A DNA stretch of 64,000 nt from Novosphingobium album (ex Liu et al. 2023) (GTDB lineage: Bacteria; Pseudomonadota; Alphaproteobacteria; Sphingomonadales; Sphingomonadaceae), in NCBI RefSeq assembly GCF_029076845.1, contig NZ_JARESE010000062.1, positions 1 through 64,000 on the forward strand, given 5' to 3'. The notes beneath the pieces were generated by a model, which saw only the letters and a program-made list of their open reading frames with translations, did not search any database and was not told the DNA's origin. Shown in pieces: positions 37,975 to 46,471 of this stretch; position 1 is the first letter of the stretch; the number at the start of each line of letters is the position of its first letter. The translations under genes and the position numbers were made by a program.

Positions 37975-39645
37975 TCAGGGGACGATGTAGTTGACCGTTT
38001 CCTGCAGTGGATCGAGCGATTCCGCCTTCCAGCGGACCGATCCGAACGGCCGCTCCAGCATCCGCCGCACGCGCCGGCCTTCGCCGCGATGATAGGCATC
38101 AGCGTGGCCCTGCACGACGAAATCGGCCTGGCTGTAGCGATCGCGCATCCGCAAGTAATCGCCCCAGGTCGGGCAGTGATAGCGCTCGATCCAGATGGCG
38201 GGATTCTCGATATCGCGCGAGATCGACCAGTCGAACCCGCCGATGCGTTTGCGCACGTTGCGCATCTGCATCATCACGCCATAGAAATCGCGCGCCTGCT
38301 CGGGCTCGACATCGTACTCGACCTCGATCACCACCGGCCCCGACCGCAGTTTCAGCGCCATCGCCACTTCGGGCTCGTAGCCGATCTCGACGGTCGAATT
38401 GTCCGATTCCACCTCGCGCTCCATCGGCAGCAGGAACCCGAGCACGGCGGTGGCCATGGCGGCGAGGCCCGAGACGGTAAAGGCCATCGCGACGCTGTGG
38501 CTCGCGGCGAACTCGCCCCACGCCCAGGCGCCCACGCCCACGCCCACCGTGATCGCCGAGGAGAACAGCGAAAGCGCCCGCGCCGTCACCCAGCGCGGCG
38601 CCGACATCTGCACGCTGACGTTGAGCAGCGCGACAGTCAGGATATTGCACGCCCCGATCACGAAGAAGGCGATGCAGCTGGTGACGAGCGACTGGCTGAA
38701 GCCGATCGCGATCAGCGCCAGCCCGGTGCCGATAGCGAAAAGCCGGATCGCGCGCTCCGCGCCGATCTTCTCCCGGATCGCGCTGACGAACAGCGCGCCC
38801 AGCACCGCGCCCACGCCTTGCGCGCCCAGCAGGATGCCGAAGGTCGCGGCATCGCCACGCAGCAATTGCTTGGCCACCAGCGGCGCCAGGCCCGACGAGG
38901 TCGCGGTGGTCAGCCCGAAGATCAGCACCCGCACCAGCGCGGTGCGGATCGCGGGCGAATGCAGCGCATAGCGGGCCCCGCCCACGATCGCCCGGTCGAT
39001 CCGCTCGGGCGGCAGGCGCGAGGGGATGTGCCGCCGCTTCCACAGGATGAAGGCGATCAGCAGCGGCGTATAAAGCACCGCCGTCAGCGTGAAGACCGCC
39101 TTGGCCCCGGCGGCGAGCACGATCAGCCCGCCCAGCGCCGGCCCGAAACTGCGCGCGACATTGTAGCTGATCGTGCCCAGCGCGATCGCGGCCGGCAGGT
39201 TCTGGCGCGACACCTGCTCGGGAATCGAAGCCTGCCACGAGGGCGAGAACAGCGCGACGCCCGCGCCGATCAGCACGCAGAAACCCAGCAGCAGCCAGGG
39301 TGTGGTCAGGCCGAGAAAGGCCACCGTCGCCAGCGCCGCCGCGCTGAGCGCCGAAAAGCAGAGCCCGGTGATGGCGATCCGCCGCCGGTCGAACATGTCC
39401 GCGATCGCGCCGGCCGGCAGTGTCACCAGCATCAGCGGCAGCATCATCGCGGTTTGCACCAGCGCGACCATGCTGGGCGAGGAACTGAGCCGGGTCATTT
39501 CCCAGGCCGCGCCCACGCCCAGGAAAAGCTGGCTGAAGTTCGACAGGACGCTGGCAGACCAGATGTTGCGGAACGCTCGCTCGCGCAAGGGCGCGAAGGC
39601 GCCCTCCGGTGCCTGCGCCGTCGTGGTGTCCGCCCCCTGCGCCAT
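37975..39645 (-). CDS. MFS transporter (EntS-like) with C-terminal ABM-like domain
   Basis: A 556-residue protein. Residues about 20-420 form a 12-helix major facilitator of the MFS_3/EntS-like group (RAFRNIWSASVLSNFSQLFL near the start, ADMFDRRRIAI between helices 2 and 3). The C-terminal 110 residues are soluble and resemble an antibiotic-biosynthesis-monooxygenase-like ferredoxin fold (VEYDVEPEQARDFYGVMMQM), as is known for this group. I chose ATG 39645 (MAQGADTTTAQ); the frame is open 45 codons further. It lies upstream of the receptor gene on the same strand and may export or exchange a related compound. Confidence 0.85.
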   Translation of the reverse strand: MAQGADTTTAQAPEGAFAPLRERAFRNIWSASVLSNFSQLFLGVGAAWEMTRLSSSPSMVALVQTAMMLPLMLVTLPAGAIADMFDRRRIAITGLCFSALSAAALATVAFLGLTTPWLLLGFCVLIGAGVALFSPSWQASIPEQVSRQNLPAAIALGTISYNVARSFGPALGGLIVLAAGAKAVFTLTAVLYTPLLIAFILWKRRHIPSRLPPERIDRAIVGGARYALHSPAIRTALVRVLIFGLTTATSSGLAPLVAKQLLRGDAATFGILLGAQGVGAVLGALFVSAIREKIGAERAIRLFAIGTGLALIAIGFSQSLVTSCIAFFVIGACNILTVALLNVSVQMSAPRWVTARALSLFSSAITVGVGVGAWAWGEFAASHSVAMAFTVSGLAAMATAVLGFLLPMEREVESDNSTVEIGYEPEVAMALKLRSGPVVIEVEYDVEPEQARDFYGVMMQMRNVRKRIGGFDWSISRDIENPAIWIERYHCPTWGDYLRMRDRYSQADFVVQGHADAYHRGEGRRVRRMLERPFGSVRWKAESLDPLQETVNYIVP

Positions 39646-39850
39646 GAAATCCGCTTCCCCGTCAGATCTTGTCGAACATGCTGTTGTCCGGGGCGCGGAC
39701 CGCGTCAAGCGCGCCGCCGCCTCCGGCCGGACGAACCCCGCGTTTGTCCACGCCGGCGATATACTAACTTTTGAAGGCAATCGCCTCGGCGATGCGCGGC
39801 GGATTGCAATTGCACACCCGCCCTAGCATGACCACCTCCAGTCTGAAGCG

Positions 39851-39866
39851 GATTCCCGCGGGAATC
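39851..39866. promoter_or_regulatory. Perfect 16-bp palindrome upstream of the thiolase-MarR operon
   Basis: GATTCCCGCGGGAATC is a perfect palindrome 28 bases before the TTG start of the thiolase gene. The downstream gene 41171-41662 encodes a MarR regulator, and MarR dimers typically bind palindromes of this size overlapping promoters. It is a candidate auto-regulatory operator. Confidence 0.45.
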
Positions 39867-39894
39867 GCCATGCGGAATCAACAGGAGAAGTACC

Positions 39895-41148
39895 TTGGCC
39901 GAGGCCTATATCATCGACGCGGTTCGTACCCCCCGTGGCCTTGGCAAGATGGGCAAGGGCGCCCTTTCGCAAATGCATCCCGAGCATCTGGCCGCAACCG
40001 TGCTGGCTGCCCTGAAAGAGCGCAACAACCTCAACACCGCCGATGTCGACGACGTGATCTGGGGCACTTCGGCCACCATGGGCCTGCAGGCGGGCGACAT
40101 CGGCCGCATGGCCGCGCTGGACGCGGGCTATGACGTGAAGGCCAGCGGCGTCAGCCTCAACCGCTTCTGCGGCAGCGGCCTGACCGCGACGAACCTGGCC
40201 GCCGGCCAGATCATGGCGGGGATGGAAGATCTCGTCATCGCCGGTGGTTCGGAACAGCTTTCCTACGTCAACTACTATGGCGCCAAGCTGCGCGAGGCCG
40301 GCGTCGGCTCGGCCGGCATGGGCGTGAGCAACCCGCGCCTCCAGGCCAAGCACCCGCAGACCAACCAGGGCGTCGCCGCCGATGCCATCGCCGCGATCGA
40401 AGGCATCACGCGCGAAGATCTCGAAGTCCTCGGCGCCGAAAGCCAGCGCCGCGCGGCCATCGCGCTGAACGAAGGCCGGTTCGCCAAATCGACGATCACG
40501 GTGAAGGACGATGACGGCAACGTCATTCTCGATCACGAGGAATACCCCCGCCCCGATACGACCAGGGAAAGCCTCGCGCAGCTCAAGCCCGCGTTCGAGA
40601 TGTTCTTCAACATGCCTTCGGAAAAGGACGGGCCGACCTACAAGGAACTGGTCCAGAAGAAATATCCCGGCCTTGAATTCGAGCCGATCCACCATGTCGG
40701 CATCTCCTCGGGCGTGGTCGATGGCGCGGCGGCGGTGCTGCTGGCCTCGAAAGACTATGCCGAAAAGCACGGCCTCAAGCCGCGCGCGCGGATCGTCGCC
40801 ATGGCCAATGTCGGCGATGATCCCACGCTGATGCTCAACGCGCCGGTCCCGGCCGCGAAGAAAGTGCTGGCCAAGGCGGGGCTGACCAAGGACGATATCG
40901 ACGTCTGGGAAATCAACGAAGCTTTCGCCGTCGTCGTGGAAAAGTTCATTCGCGACCTCGATCTCGATCGGGCGAAAGTGAATCCCAACGGCGGCTCGAT
41001 CGCGCTGGGCCACCCGATCGGCGCGACCGGCGCGATCCTGATCGGCACCGCGCTGGATGAACTGGAACGCTCGGGCGGCCGCTATGCCCTGATCACCATG
41101 TGCGCGGCCGGCGGCATGGCCCCCGCGATCATCATCGAACGCGTCTGA
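39895..41148 (+). CDS. Acetyl-CoA C-acyltransferase (thiolase)
   Basis: A 417-residue thiolase that cleaves 3-ketoacyl-CoA in beta-oxidation-type pathways. The nucleophile Cys92 lies in NRFCGSGLTA; the catalytic His and Cys are in GGSIALGHPIGATGA and ALITMCAAGGMAPA. The start is TTG at 39895, supported by AGGAGA nine bases upstream and by the AEAYIIDAVRTPRG N-terminus. It is followed 22 bases later by a MarR regulator gene, and a palindrome lies ahead of both. It is probably part of the catabolic region to the right. Confidence 0.92.
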   Translation: MAEAYIIDAVRTPRGLGKMGKGALSQMHPEHLAATVLAALKERNNLNTADVDDVIWGTSATMGLQAGDIGRMAALDAGYDVKASGVSLNRFCGSGLTATNLAAGQIMAGMEDLVIAGGSEQLSYVNYYGAKLREAGVGSAGMGVSNPRLQAKHPQTNQGVAADAIAAIEGITREDLEVLGAESQRRAAIALNEGRFAKSTITVKDDDGNVILDHEEYPRPDTTRESLAQLKPAFEMFFNMPSEKDGPTYKELVQKKYPGLEFEPIHHVGISSGVVDGAAAVLLASKDYAEKHGLKPRARIVAMANVGDDPTLMLNAPVPAAKKVLAKAGLTKDDIDVWEINEAFAVVVEKFIRDLDLDRAKVNPNGGSIALGHPIGATGAILIGTALDELERSGGRYALITMCAAGGMAPAIIIERV

Positions 41149-41170
41149 TGCGGATGCGGCTAAGGCAGGC

Positions 41171-41662
41171 ATGGTGAGCCCTCCGACGGGAAATCCGATC
41201 ACCGATCAGTTCGACAACGATCTGAACGATCCTTCGTACGACACGCGGCGGCAAATCGGCCTTCGCCTGACCATCATCGCGCGGATGATGCGCAACAATT
41301 TCGATCGCAAGGTCGCGAACCTGTGTGTCACGCGCTCGCAATGGGCGATGATCGCGGTGGTCTCGCGCCATCCCGGCTCGACCCAGCGGACGATCGCCGA
41401 AGCGCTCGAGATGTCGGAAGCATCGGCCGGCCGGCTGATCGACCGGCTCTGCGCCGACGGCCTGCTCGAACGGCGCGACCGCCCCGACGACCGGCGCGCG
41501 CGCGCCGTCTACCTCACCGATGCGGCCGAACCCCTGCTCGCCCGGCTGGCGACGATCGCCAGGGAGAGCGAGGAAAAGCTGATGAAAGGCTTCTCGGACG
41601 AGGAACTGGCCCAGCTGCGCGGCTTCATCGACCGGATCTACGATAACGTCAGTAGGGGATAG
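41171..41662 (+). CDS. MarR-family transcriptional regulator
   Basis: A 163-residue winged-helix repressor. The DNA-binding core is VTRSQWAMIAVVSRHPGSTQ, followed by MSEASAGRLIDRL and a wing with ERRDRPDDRRARAVYL, all typical of MarR. It probably represses the thiolase operon and perhaps the receptor/transporter genes until a CoA-thioester or aromatic ligand binds. Its stop is immediately followed by the 3' remnant of an IS1595-type transposase, so the original downstream sequence has been replaced. Confidence 0.9.
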   Translation: MVSPPTGNPITDQFDNDLNDPSYDTRRQIGLRLTIIARMMRNNFDRKVANLCVTRSQWAMIAVVSRHPGSTQRTIAEALEMSEASAGRLIDRLCADGLLERRDRPDDRRARAVYLTDAAEPLLARLATIARESEEKLMKGFSDEELAQLRGFIDRIYDNVSRG

Positions 41663-41669
41663 CCCCGGA

Positions 41670-41804
41670 TACCTTGCCGAGTTTGAGTTCCGGTATAACA
41701 ACCGCGTGGCGCTCGGCTGCAACGACGCCGACCGTGCCGATGCTCTGCTTTCAGGCATCATCGGGAAGCGTCTTACCTATCAAACAGCTAGTGCGAGGGT
41801 TTGA
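41670..41804 (+). pseudogene. IS1595/ISXO2-type transposase, C-terminal fragment
   Basis: Beginning eight bases after the MarR stop, the frame reads YLAEFEFRYNNRVALGCND, then ALLSGIIGKRLTYQTA, the C-terminal signature of ISXO2-like (IS1595 family) transposases, ending at a TGA at 41802-41804. The rest of the transposase, normally about 300 residues with a zinc-binding N-terminus, is absent. No upstream part is present elsewhere in the window. Confidence 0.75.
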
Positions 41805-41962
41805 TGCCAAAGAAGCAAAACGCCGAGACGCAAGCGGAGCAGAGCGAGCGATTCAAGCGCGAGGCTCAAAAGCTAATCGACGCTGGAGAACTAAGCCCCA
41901 TTGAGGCTGGCAAGGCACTCGATGGTTTTGTTCGGCGGGCAAAGTCAGATAAGACTGGATGA
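41804..41962 (+). CDS. Small protein accompanying IS1595-type transposase
   Basis: A 52-residue hydrophilic protein, MPKKQNAETQAEQSERFKRE and onward to KLIDAGELSPIEAGKALDGF. Its ATG overlaps the transposase stop (TGATG), with GAGGG upstream. Similar small ORFs follow ISXO2-type transposases in other alphaproteobacteria as I recall them; the function is unknown. Its 3' end overlaps the convergent HEPN-like gene by 18 bases. Base composition is lower in GC than the surrounding genes. Confidence 0.65.
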   Translation: MPKKQNAETQAEQSERFKREAQKLIDAGELSPIEAGKALDGFVRRAKSDKTG

Positions 41963-42751
41963 TGCTTTTATAAATCCACGCGTAAAAGATAATATTTCTT
42001 TAGCTTCTTCTTCTGTGTAAGTCTCAACCGGATGAGCTGTTTTTGTGCGAAAGGCGCGGTTGCAACTTGTTAGAAAAACATTCACTCCATGCCATTCGTC
42101 TTTTGCGATACCAGAAGGCAATTCTTTTATTTTTTCTAATATCTTGTCCGACAATTGCCCAAGAGTGAATGTCTCACCATTACTTTTCTTAGGGGGCACT
42201 CCAATCTTATCTGCAAGAATAATCGCAACCGCCTCGGTGGCCCTCATCAAATGAAATACGCAAGCGGTGTATCGAGAAAGCGCAAAGCACTTTCCCGCTT
42301 CACGACAGTCAAATATTGCTGATGGAAATACCTTCTGCGATGCTTCATCAAGAAAATTCTCTGAGTTTGCATATAATTCAGCGTGACTAGCGTCTACGAT
42401 AAACATCGTGACCGATTTTAGCTCGTCTTGTAGGCGCCTTTCTATGTCGTAAGCCCTAGGCGATAATATAAAAGCGCGATCCTCGCCGTCTTGGATTTGC
42501 GCTTTAAGATCACGAACTGCCATGATGGTGAACTTGGCACCTAGGGTGTCAAGTTCACGTTCCATACCGTCTAGGTTTTCCAGAACTCCCTGAATCGAAG
42601 CCTCATTCAATGAGTCGCTTCCCCCAGGGAGAGTGTTAATCTGCCCGAGCAGATGGCGCATCATGGTGAAGTTCATCAACGCGCGGGAAAAGCGTTCGGC
42701 AGAAATTTCCAGCATGTCCCAAAGACTCACGATCTGGTTAGGCGCTAGCAT
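41945..42751 (-). CDS. HEPN-like protein of unknown function, low-GC island
   Basis: A 268-residue protein, clearly AT-richer in codon use than its neighbours. The N-terminal half is helical without a recognised family. The C-terminal half looks like a HEPN domain: a helix AGKCFALSRYTACVFHLMRATEAV and, later, CNRAFRTKTAHPVETYTEEEA, where RTKTAH fits the R-x4-H motif that forms the RNase site in HEPN toxins and defence proteins. GGAGG precedes the ATG. No adjacent antitoxin is obvious apart from the 52-residue ORF on the other strand. It is probably a passenger of an IS1595-type element; defence or toxin activity is inferred, not shown. Confidence 0.65.
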   Translation of the reverse strand: MLAPNQIVSLWDMLEISAERFSRALMNFTMMRHLLGQINTLPGGSDSLNEASIQGVLENLDGMERELDTLGAKFTIMAVRDLKAQIQDGEDRAFILSPRAYDIERRLQDELKSVTMFIVDASHAELYANSENFLDEASQKVFPSAIFDCREAGKCFALSRYTACVFHLMRATEAVAIILADKIGVPPKKSNGETFTLGQLSDKILEKIKELPSGIAKDEWHGVNVFLTSCNRAFRTKTAHPVETYTEEEAKEILSFTRGFIKASSSLI

Positions 42752-42802
42752 CTAGCACCTCCAGTCGCGCTTGGGCACGCGTTATATAATAACGCCAAAC
42801 GA

Positions 42803-42829
42803 AAAGGGCGGCGCAATGCGCCGCCCTTT
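42803..42829 (-). terminator. Rho-independent terminator of the 42855-43172 gene
   Basis: AAAGGGCGGCGC and GCGCCGCCCTTT flank a short AT loop; read on the minus strand the stem is followed by TTTTCGTTT. It lies 25 bases past the stop of the small secreted protein gene, which it should terminate. Confidence 0.85.
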
Positions 42830-42854
42830 CTTGCAGGGTCAATCCCAGAGCCGA

Positions 42855-43172
42855 TTACTTGGCGCTGGCGATTTCCTTCTTGGTGAGCGAGGTCGTCACC
42901 TTGCCGTCAACGTCGGTGATGGTCGAAGCCGGGACAGTGACCAGGCGACCGTTCAGGATCACCTGCGGGTTGCCTTCGGCGCTGACGCGATAGATCGGCG
43001 CGATGCGATAGCCAGCGGCGCTGTACAGCATCTTGCCCGCGTTGATTTCGACCGGAGCGGCAGCTTCCTCGGTCACTTCGTGGACCGCCTGGGTGGTCTC
43101 GGCGAAAGCGATCGACGGAGCGGCCAGGGTGGCGATGGTCGCAACGGCGGCGAGAGCGGCAAACTTCTTCAT
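42855..43172 (-). CDS. Small secreted protein with signal peptide
   Basis: A 105-residue protein with a Sec signal (MKKFAALAAVATIATLAAPS then IAFAE, cleavage after AFA). The mature part is about 80 residues (KMLYSAAGYRIAPIYRVSAE, then VILNGRLVTVPASTITDVDG) with no domain I can name. It has its own promoter and a strong terminator, so it is a single-gene unit and probably well expressed. Similar short periplasmic proteins occur in sphingomonads. Confidence 0.8.
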   Translation of the reverse strand: MKKFAALAAVATIATLAAPSIAFAETTQAVHEVTEEAAAPVEINAGKMLYSAAGYRIAPIYRVSAEGNPQVILNGRLVTVPASTITDVDGKVTTSLTKKEIASAK

Positions 43173-43226
43173 CTGTGTATCTCCATGTTGCCCACATCGG
43201 GGAGGTGTTCTTGCACTTACTAAACT

Positions 43227-43255
43227 AGGTTAGGAGTTCAACCCGCCAGAGTCAA
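43227..43255 (-). promoter_or_regulatory. Sigma-70-type promoter of the small secreted protein
   Basis: On the minus strand TTGACT (43255-43250) and TAACCT (43232-43227) are separated by 17 bases, and the start codon follows 54 bases later with GGAG before it. The -35 is strong and the -10 moderate. Confidence 0.5.
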
Positions 43256-43496
43256 TTGCAAATGCTGCAATCGCGTGCACAATTCGCTCAACACGGAATT
43301 TTATCTCCTTAATATAGATAGTTACGATTGCTCGCACTTGCAGCAAAATTTGTGCAGTGCCGCAATTCGCCCCGATTTCATCGTCTGTACGATCACCACC
43401 ACGGTTGCCAGTCCGCCGGTTTCCGCGCAAACCCAACCCATGCGAAACGGCCCGCAAAGCCGCGCGATCGAACGGAAAAACAGGAAGCGAGCAGGT
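43256..43496. other. Non-coding stretch between the small secreted protein and CoA-transferase genes
   Basis: This is the upstream part of a 324-base gap (43173-43496). It is AT-richer than its surroundings near 43290-43320 and contains complementary TGCACAA (43276-43282) and TTGTGCA (43350-43356) 68 bases apart. The frame of the CoA-transferase is open through much of it, but the residues do not resemble the family. I see no RNA gene. It presumably holds the promoter of the CoA-transferase operon. Confidence 0.4.
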
Positions 43497-44726
43497 ATGT
43501 CGACAAAGGTGATGGAGGGCGTTCGCGTCCTTGAGGTTGCGCAGTTCACTTTCACCCCCGCCGCCGGCGCGATTCTCGCCGACTGGGGCGCCGACGTGAT
43601 CAAGATCGAGCATCCGGTGCGCGGCGATACGCAGCGCGGCTTCCTCAACATGGGCGGGGTGAAGCTCGATCCGCTGCGCCACACGCTGATCGAACACCCC
43701 AATCGCGGCAAGCGCTCGGTCGGCATCGACCTTGCCACTCCCGAAGGCCAGGAAGTGCTCTATGAACTGGCCAAGCAGTGCGACGTGTTCCTGACCAACT
43801 ATCTCCCGCAAGTGCGGCAGAAGAACAAGTTCGACATCGAGCATATCCGCGCGGCCAACCCGAACATCATCTATGCGCGCGGCTCGGCGCTGGGCAACAA
43901 GGGCCCCGAGCGCGAAGTCGGCGGCTTTGACGGCACTTGCTTCTGGTCGCGTAGCGGCATCGCCTATTCGATGACGCCCGAGGAACTCGAGGGCCCGCTG
44001 TCGCAAGGCATTCCCGCGTTCGGCGATTCGATCGGCGGCATGTTCATCGCCGGCGGCATTTCCGCCGCGCTGTTCCACCGCGAGAAGACCGGCGAGGCGA
44101 TCGAACTGGACGTCTCGCTGCTGTCCACCGCGTGGTGGGCTTCGGGCGCGCTGATCGCCCAGGTCATGGAAACCGATATCCTTACCCGCAACGGGATGCC
44201 CACTTCGGGCGGCTCGGGCGTGAACCCGTTCATGGGCAACTTCCGCACCTCGGATGGCGGCACGATCAACATGTGCACGATCAGCCCGACCGGCCATATC
44301 CGCAGCCTGTTCGAGCATATCGGCGTGCCCGAGGCCGCCGACGATCCGCGCTTTTCCGAACCGCGCGCGCTGTTCGACAATGCCGCCGCCGCCAGCGAGA
44401 TCATGGTCAAGGCCTTCGCCTCCAAGCCGTTCGGATACTGGCGCGAGCACCTGAAGGGTTATTCGGGCCAGTGGGCGCCGGTGCAGAGCTTCAAGGACCT
44501 GCTGACCGACAACCAGGCGCTGGCCAACGACATGATCATCGAGGTCGAGGGCGCGGATGGCGGCAAGCCGCTCAAGCTCGTGCGCGGCCCGGTGCAATTC
44601 AATGGCGAGGCGCTGGAAACCACGCGCGCGCCGCAAGCCTCTGAGCATACCGAGATCGTGCTCATGGAAATGGGCCTGGAATGGGACCGCATCGAGGAAC
44701 TGAAGGCGAAAGGCGCGATCGCCTGA
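43497..44726 (+). CDS. CaiB/BaiF-type CoA-transferase
   Basis: A 409-residue family III CoA-transferase that moves CoA between carboxylic acids. The N-terminal [20 protein letters not shown] then [17 protein letters not shown] is diagnostic, with [11 protein letters not shown] and later [14 protein letters not shown] set the start at ATG 43497 ([14 protein letters not shown]); the open frame extends 74 codons upstream without homology. It is 28 bases upstream of a second, similar CoA-transferase, and the two may form a hetero-oligomer. It opens the operon leading to the acyl-CoA synthetase. Confidence 0.92.
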   Translation: MSTKVMEGVRVLEVAQFTFTPAAGAILADWGADVIKIEHPVRGDTQRGFLNMGGVKLDPLRHTLIEHPNRGKRSVGIDLATPEGQEVLYELAKQCDVFLTNYLPQVRQKNKFDIEHIRAANPNIIYARGSALGNKGPEREVGGFDGTCFWSRSGIAYSMTPEELEGPLSQGIPAFGDSIGGMFIAGGISAALFHREKTGEAIELDVSLLSTAWWASGALIAQVMETDILTRNGMPTSGGSGVNPFMGNFRTSDGGTINMCTISPTGHIRSLFEHIGVPEAADDPRFSEPRALFDNAAAASEIMVKAFASKPFGYWREHLKGYSGQWAPVQSFKDLLTDNQALANDMIIEVEGADGGKPLKLVRGPVQFNGEALETTRAPQASEHTEIVLMEMGLEWDRIEELKAKGAIA

Positions 44727-44754
44727 CCTCGCTCCCGCTGGGCGGAGCGCCGGC

Positions 44755-45981
44755 ATGAAGCGGGTGATGCAAGGCGTCCGGGTCCTGGAAGTGGCCCAGT
44801 ACGTCTTCGTGCCCGCCACCGGCGCCGTCCTGGCGGACTGGGGCGCCGACGTCATCAAGGTGGAGCATCCGCTGCGCGGTGACGCGCAGCGCGGGATGCG
44901 CTCGATCGGGGGCGTCCAGCTCGATCCGGTGGTCAACCCGATGATCGAGCAGCCCAACCGGGGCAAGCGCAGCATCGGCATCGACGTGTCGCATCCCGAA
45001 GGGCGCGATCTGGTCTACGAACTGGCGCGCGAGGCCGATGTCTTCCTCACCAATTACCTGCCCGGCGTGCGCCGCAAGCTGGGCATCGATGTCGAGCAGA
45101 TCCGCGCAGCCAACCCGGACATCATCTACGCGCGCGGCAGCGGCTTTGGCGACAAGGGGCCGGACCGCGATCGCGGCGGATTCGATGCCACCGCCTTCTG
45201 GATCCACTCGGGCGTTGCCCATGCGCTGACGCCCGAGGAGTTCGACGTGCCGCTGACCATGGGCGTGGGTGGCATGGGCGATTCGATGAGCGGGATGTAC
45301 CTGGCCGGCGGCATCGCGGCAGCGCTGTTCCACCGATCGCAGACGGGCGAGCCTTCCGAGGTCGACGTCTCGCTGCTCAACAGCGCGATGTGGATGTCGG
45401 GCATGGTGGTGGCGCCTTACCTGCACACCGGCAAGCAGATGCGCGTGGGCATTCCCAGGCCCGGCGGCGCCCTGGTGAACCCGTTCCTCGGCCATTTCCA
45501 GACGGCCGACAACCGCGTCATCAGCCTGTTCATCCTGGTGCCCGGCCCTTGCATCCGCGACACCTTCACGCATCTGGGGGTGCCCGAGGCGGCCGACGAT
45601 CCGCGCTTTGCCGATGCGCTGGCGCTGATGGAAAACAGCGCGGCGGCCAGCCAGATCATCGCCGCGGCCTTCGCCGCCCGGCCCTTCGCCTATTGGCGCG
45701 AGCATCTCAAGACGATGAAGGGCCAGTGGGCGGCGGTGCAAAGCCTGCTCGATCTGGGGCAGGACCCGCAGGCGATCGCCAACGATGCCTTCATCGAGGT
45801 CGATCCGATCGACGGGTCGCCGCCGATCCGGCTCGTGCGCAGCCCGGTCCAGTTCGATCACGAGCCGATCCGCGCCACCCGCGCGCCGCAGGCGTCCGAG
45901 CATACCGAGGAGATCCTGCTGGAACACGGGCTGGACTGGGCCCGGATCGCGGCGCTCAAGGCCAGTGGCGCGATCGCCTGA
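44755..45981 (+). CDS. CaiB/BaiF-type CoA-transferase
   Basis: A 408-residue paralogue of the preceding gene, sharing [40 protein letters not shown] and the [20 protein letters not shown] segment. The Asp residues expected for catalysis lie in the central [20 protein letters not shown] region, where the chain normally carries the Asp nucleophile. Tandem pairs of this family occur in degradation clusters for steroid-like acids and other bulky acids. It precedes a conserved small-protein gene by 134 bases. Confidence 0.92.
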   Translation: MKRVMQGVRVLEVAQYVFVPATGAVLADWGADVIKVEHPLRGDAQRGMRSIGGVQLDPVVNPMIEQPNRGKRSIGIDVSHPEGRDLVYELAREADVFLTNYLPGVRRKLGIDVEQIRAANPDIIYARGSGFGDKGPDRDRGGFDATAFWIHSGVAHALTPEEFDVPLTMGVGGMGDSMSGMYLAGGIAAALFHRSQTGEPSEVDVSLLNSAMWMSGMVVAPYLHTGKQMRVGIPRPGGALVNPFLGHFQTADNRVISLFILVPGPCIRDTFTHLGVPEAADDPRFADALALMENSAAASQIIAAAFAARPFAYWREHLKTMKGQWAAVQSLLDLGQDPQAIANDAFIEVDPIDGSPPIRLVRSPVQFDHEPIRATRAPQASEHTEEILLEHGLDWARIAALKASGAIA

Positions 45982-46115
45982 GCGTTCGCGGCGGCGATGC
46001 CACGTTACTGGGGCGGCATCGCTGGAACTCGCGCTTGAATCCGGGCATACCGCTCGCTTAAAGGCGTGCGGCGCATTTCGCATGAAACGATAATCCAGAA
46101 TCGAGGAATTTGGCC

Positions 46116-46406
46116 ATGAAACCCGGTACCCGTCTCAAGAGCGCCGCCTGCGACACCGAAGTGATGGTGATCCGTTCCGGCGACGGCACGATCGAATGCG
46201 GCGGCGCGCCGATGGGTGAGGCCAAGCCGGCGGAACCGGCCCCGCTCTCGCCCGATTTCTCCGCCGGCACGCTGATGGGCAAGCGCTATGTCGATGCCGA
46301 CGGCAAGTACGAGCTGCTCTGCGTCAAGCCGGGCAAGGGCTCGCTTTCGGTCGATGGCGTCGCGCTGGTCATCAAGGATGCCAAGCCGCTGCCCGCGTCC
46401 GACTGA
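46116..46406 (+). CDS. Conserved small protein between CoA-transferase and acyl-CoA synthetase
   Basis: A 96-residue soluble protein: KPGTRLKSAACDTEVMVIRS, a CGGAPM motif, GKRYVDADGKYELLCVKPGK, and ending KPLPASD. GAGGA eight bases upstream supports the ATG at 46116. I recall similar proteins next to acyl-CoA synthetase and CaiB genes in actinobacteria and sphingomonads, without known function. The paired Cys residues (CDTEV, CGG, LLCV) might bind metal. Its place within the operon suggests a role in CoA-activation of the substrate. Confidence 0.7.
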   Translation: MKPGTRLKSAACDTEVMVIRSGDGTIECGGAPMGEAKPAEPAPLSPDFSAGTLMGKRYVDADGKYELLCVKPGKGSLSVDGVALVIKDAKPLPASD

Positions 46407-46471
46407 TCGCCTGCCAGACCTGACGCCAAGCCCCCACCCGCAGCCCCGCATCTGAGGTTCCGCAAGCCCCG

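Noticed and set aside
42777..42793. GCGTTATATAATAACGC hairpin as an IS terminal repeat
   Set aside because: No partner copy exists at the other side of the transposase fragment, and it lies between a ribosome-binding site and a terminator; it is more likely promoter sequence of the HEPN-like gene.
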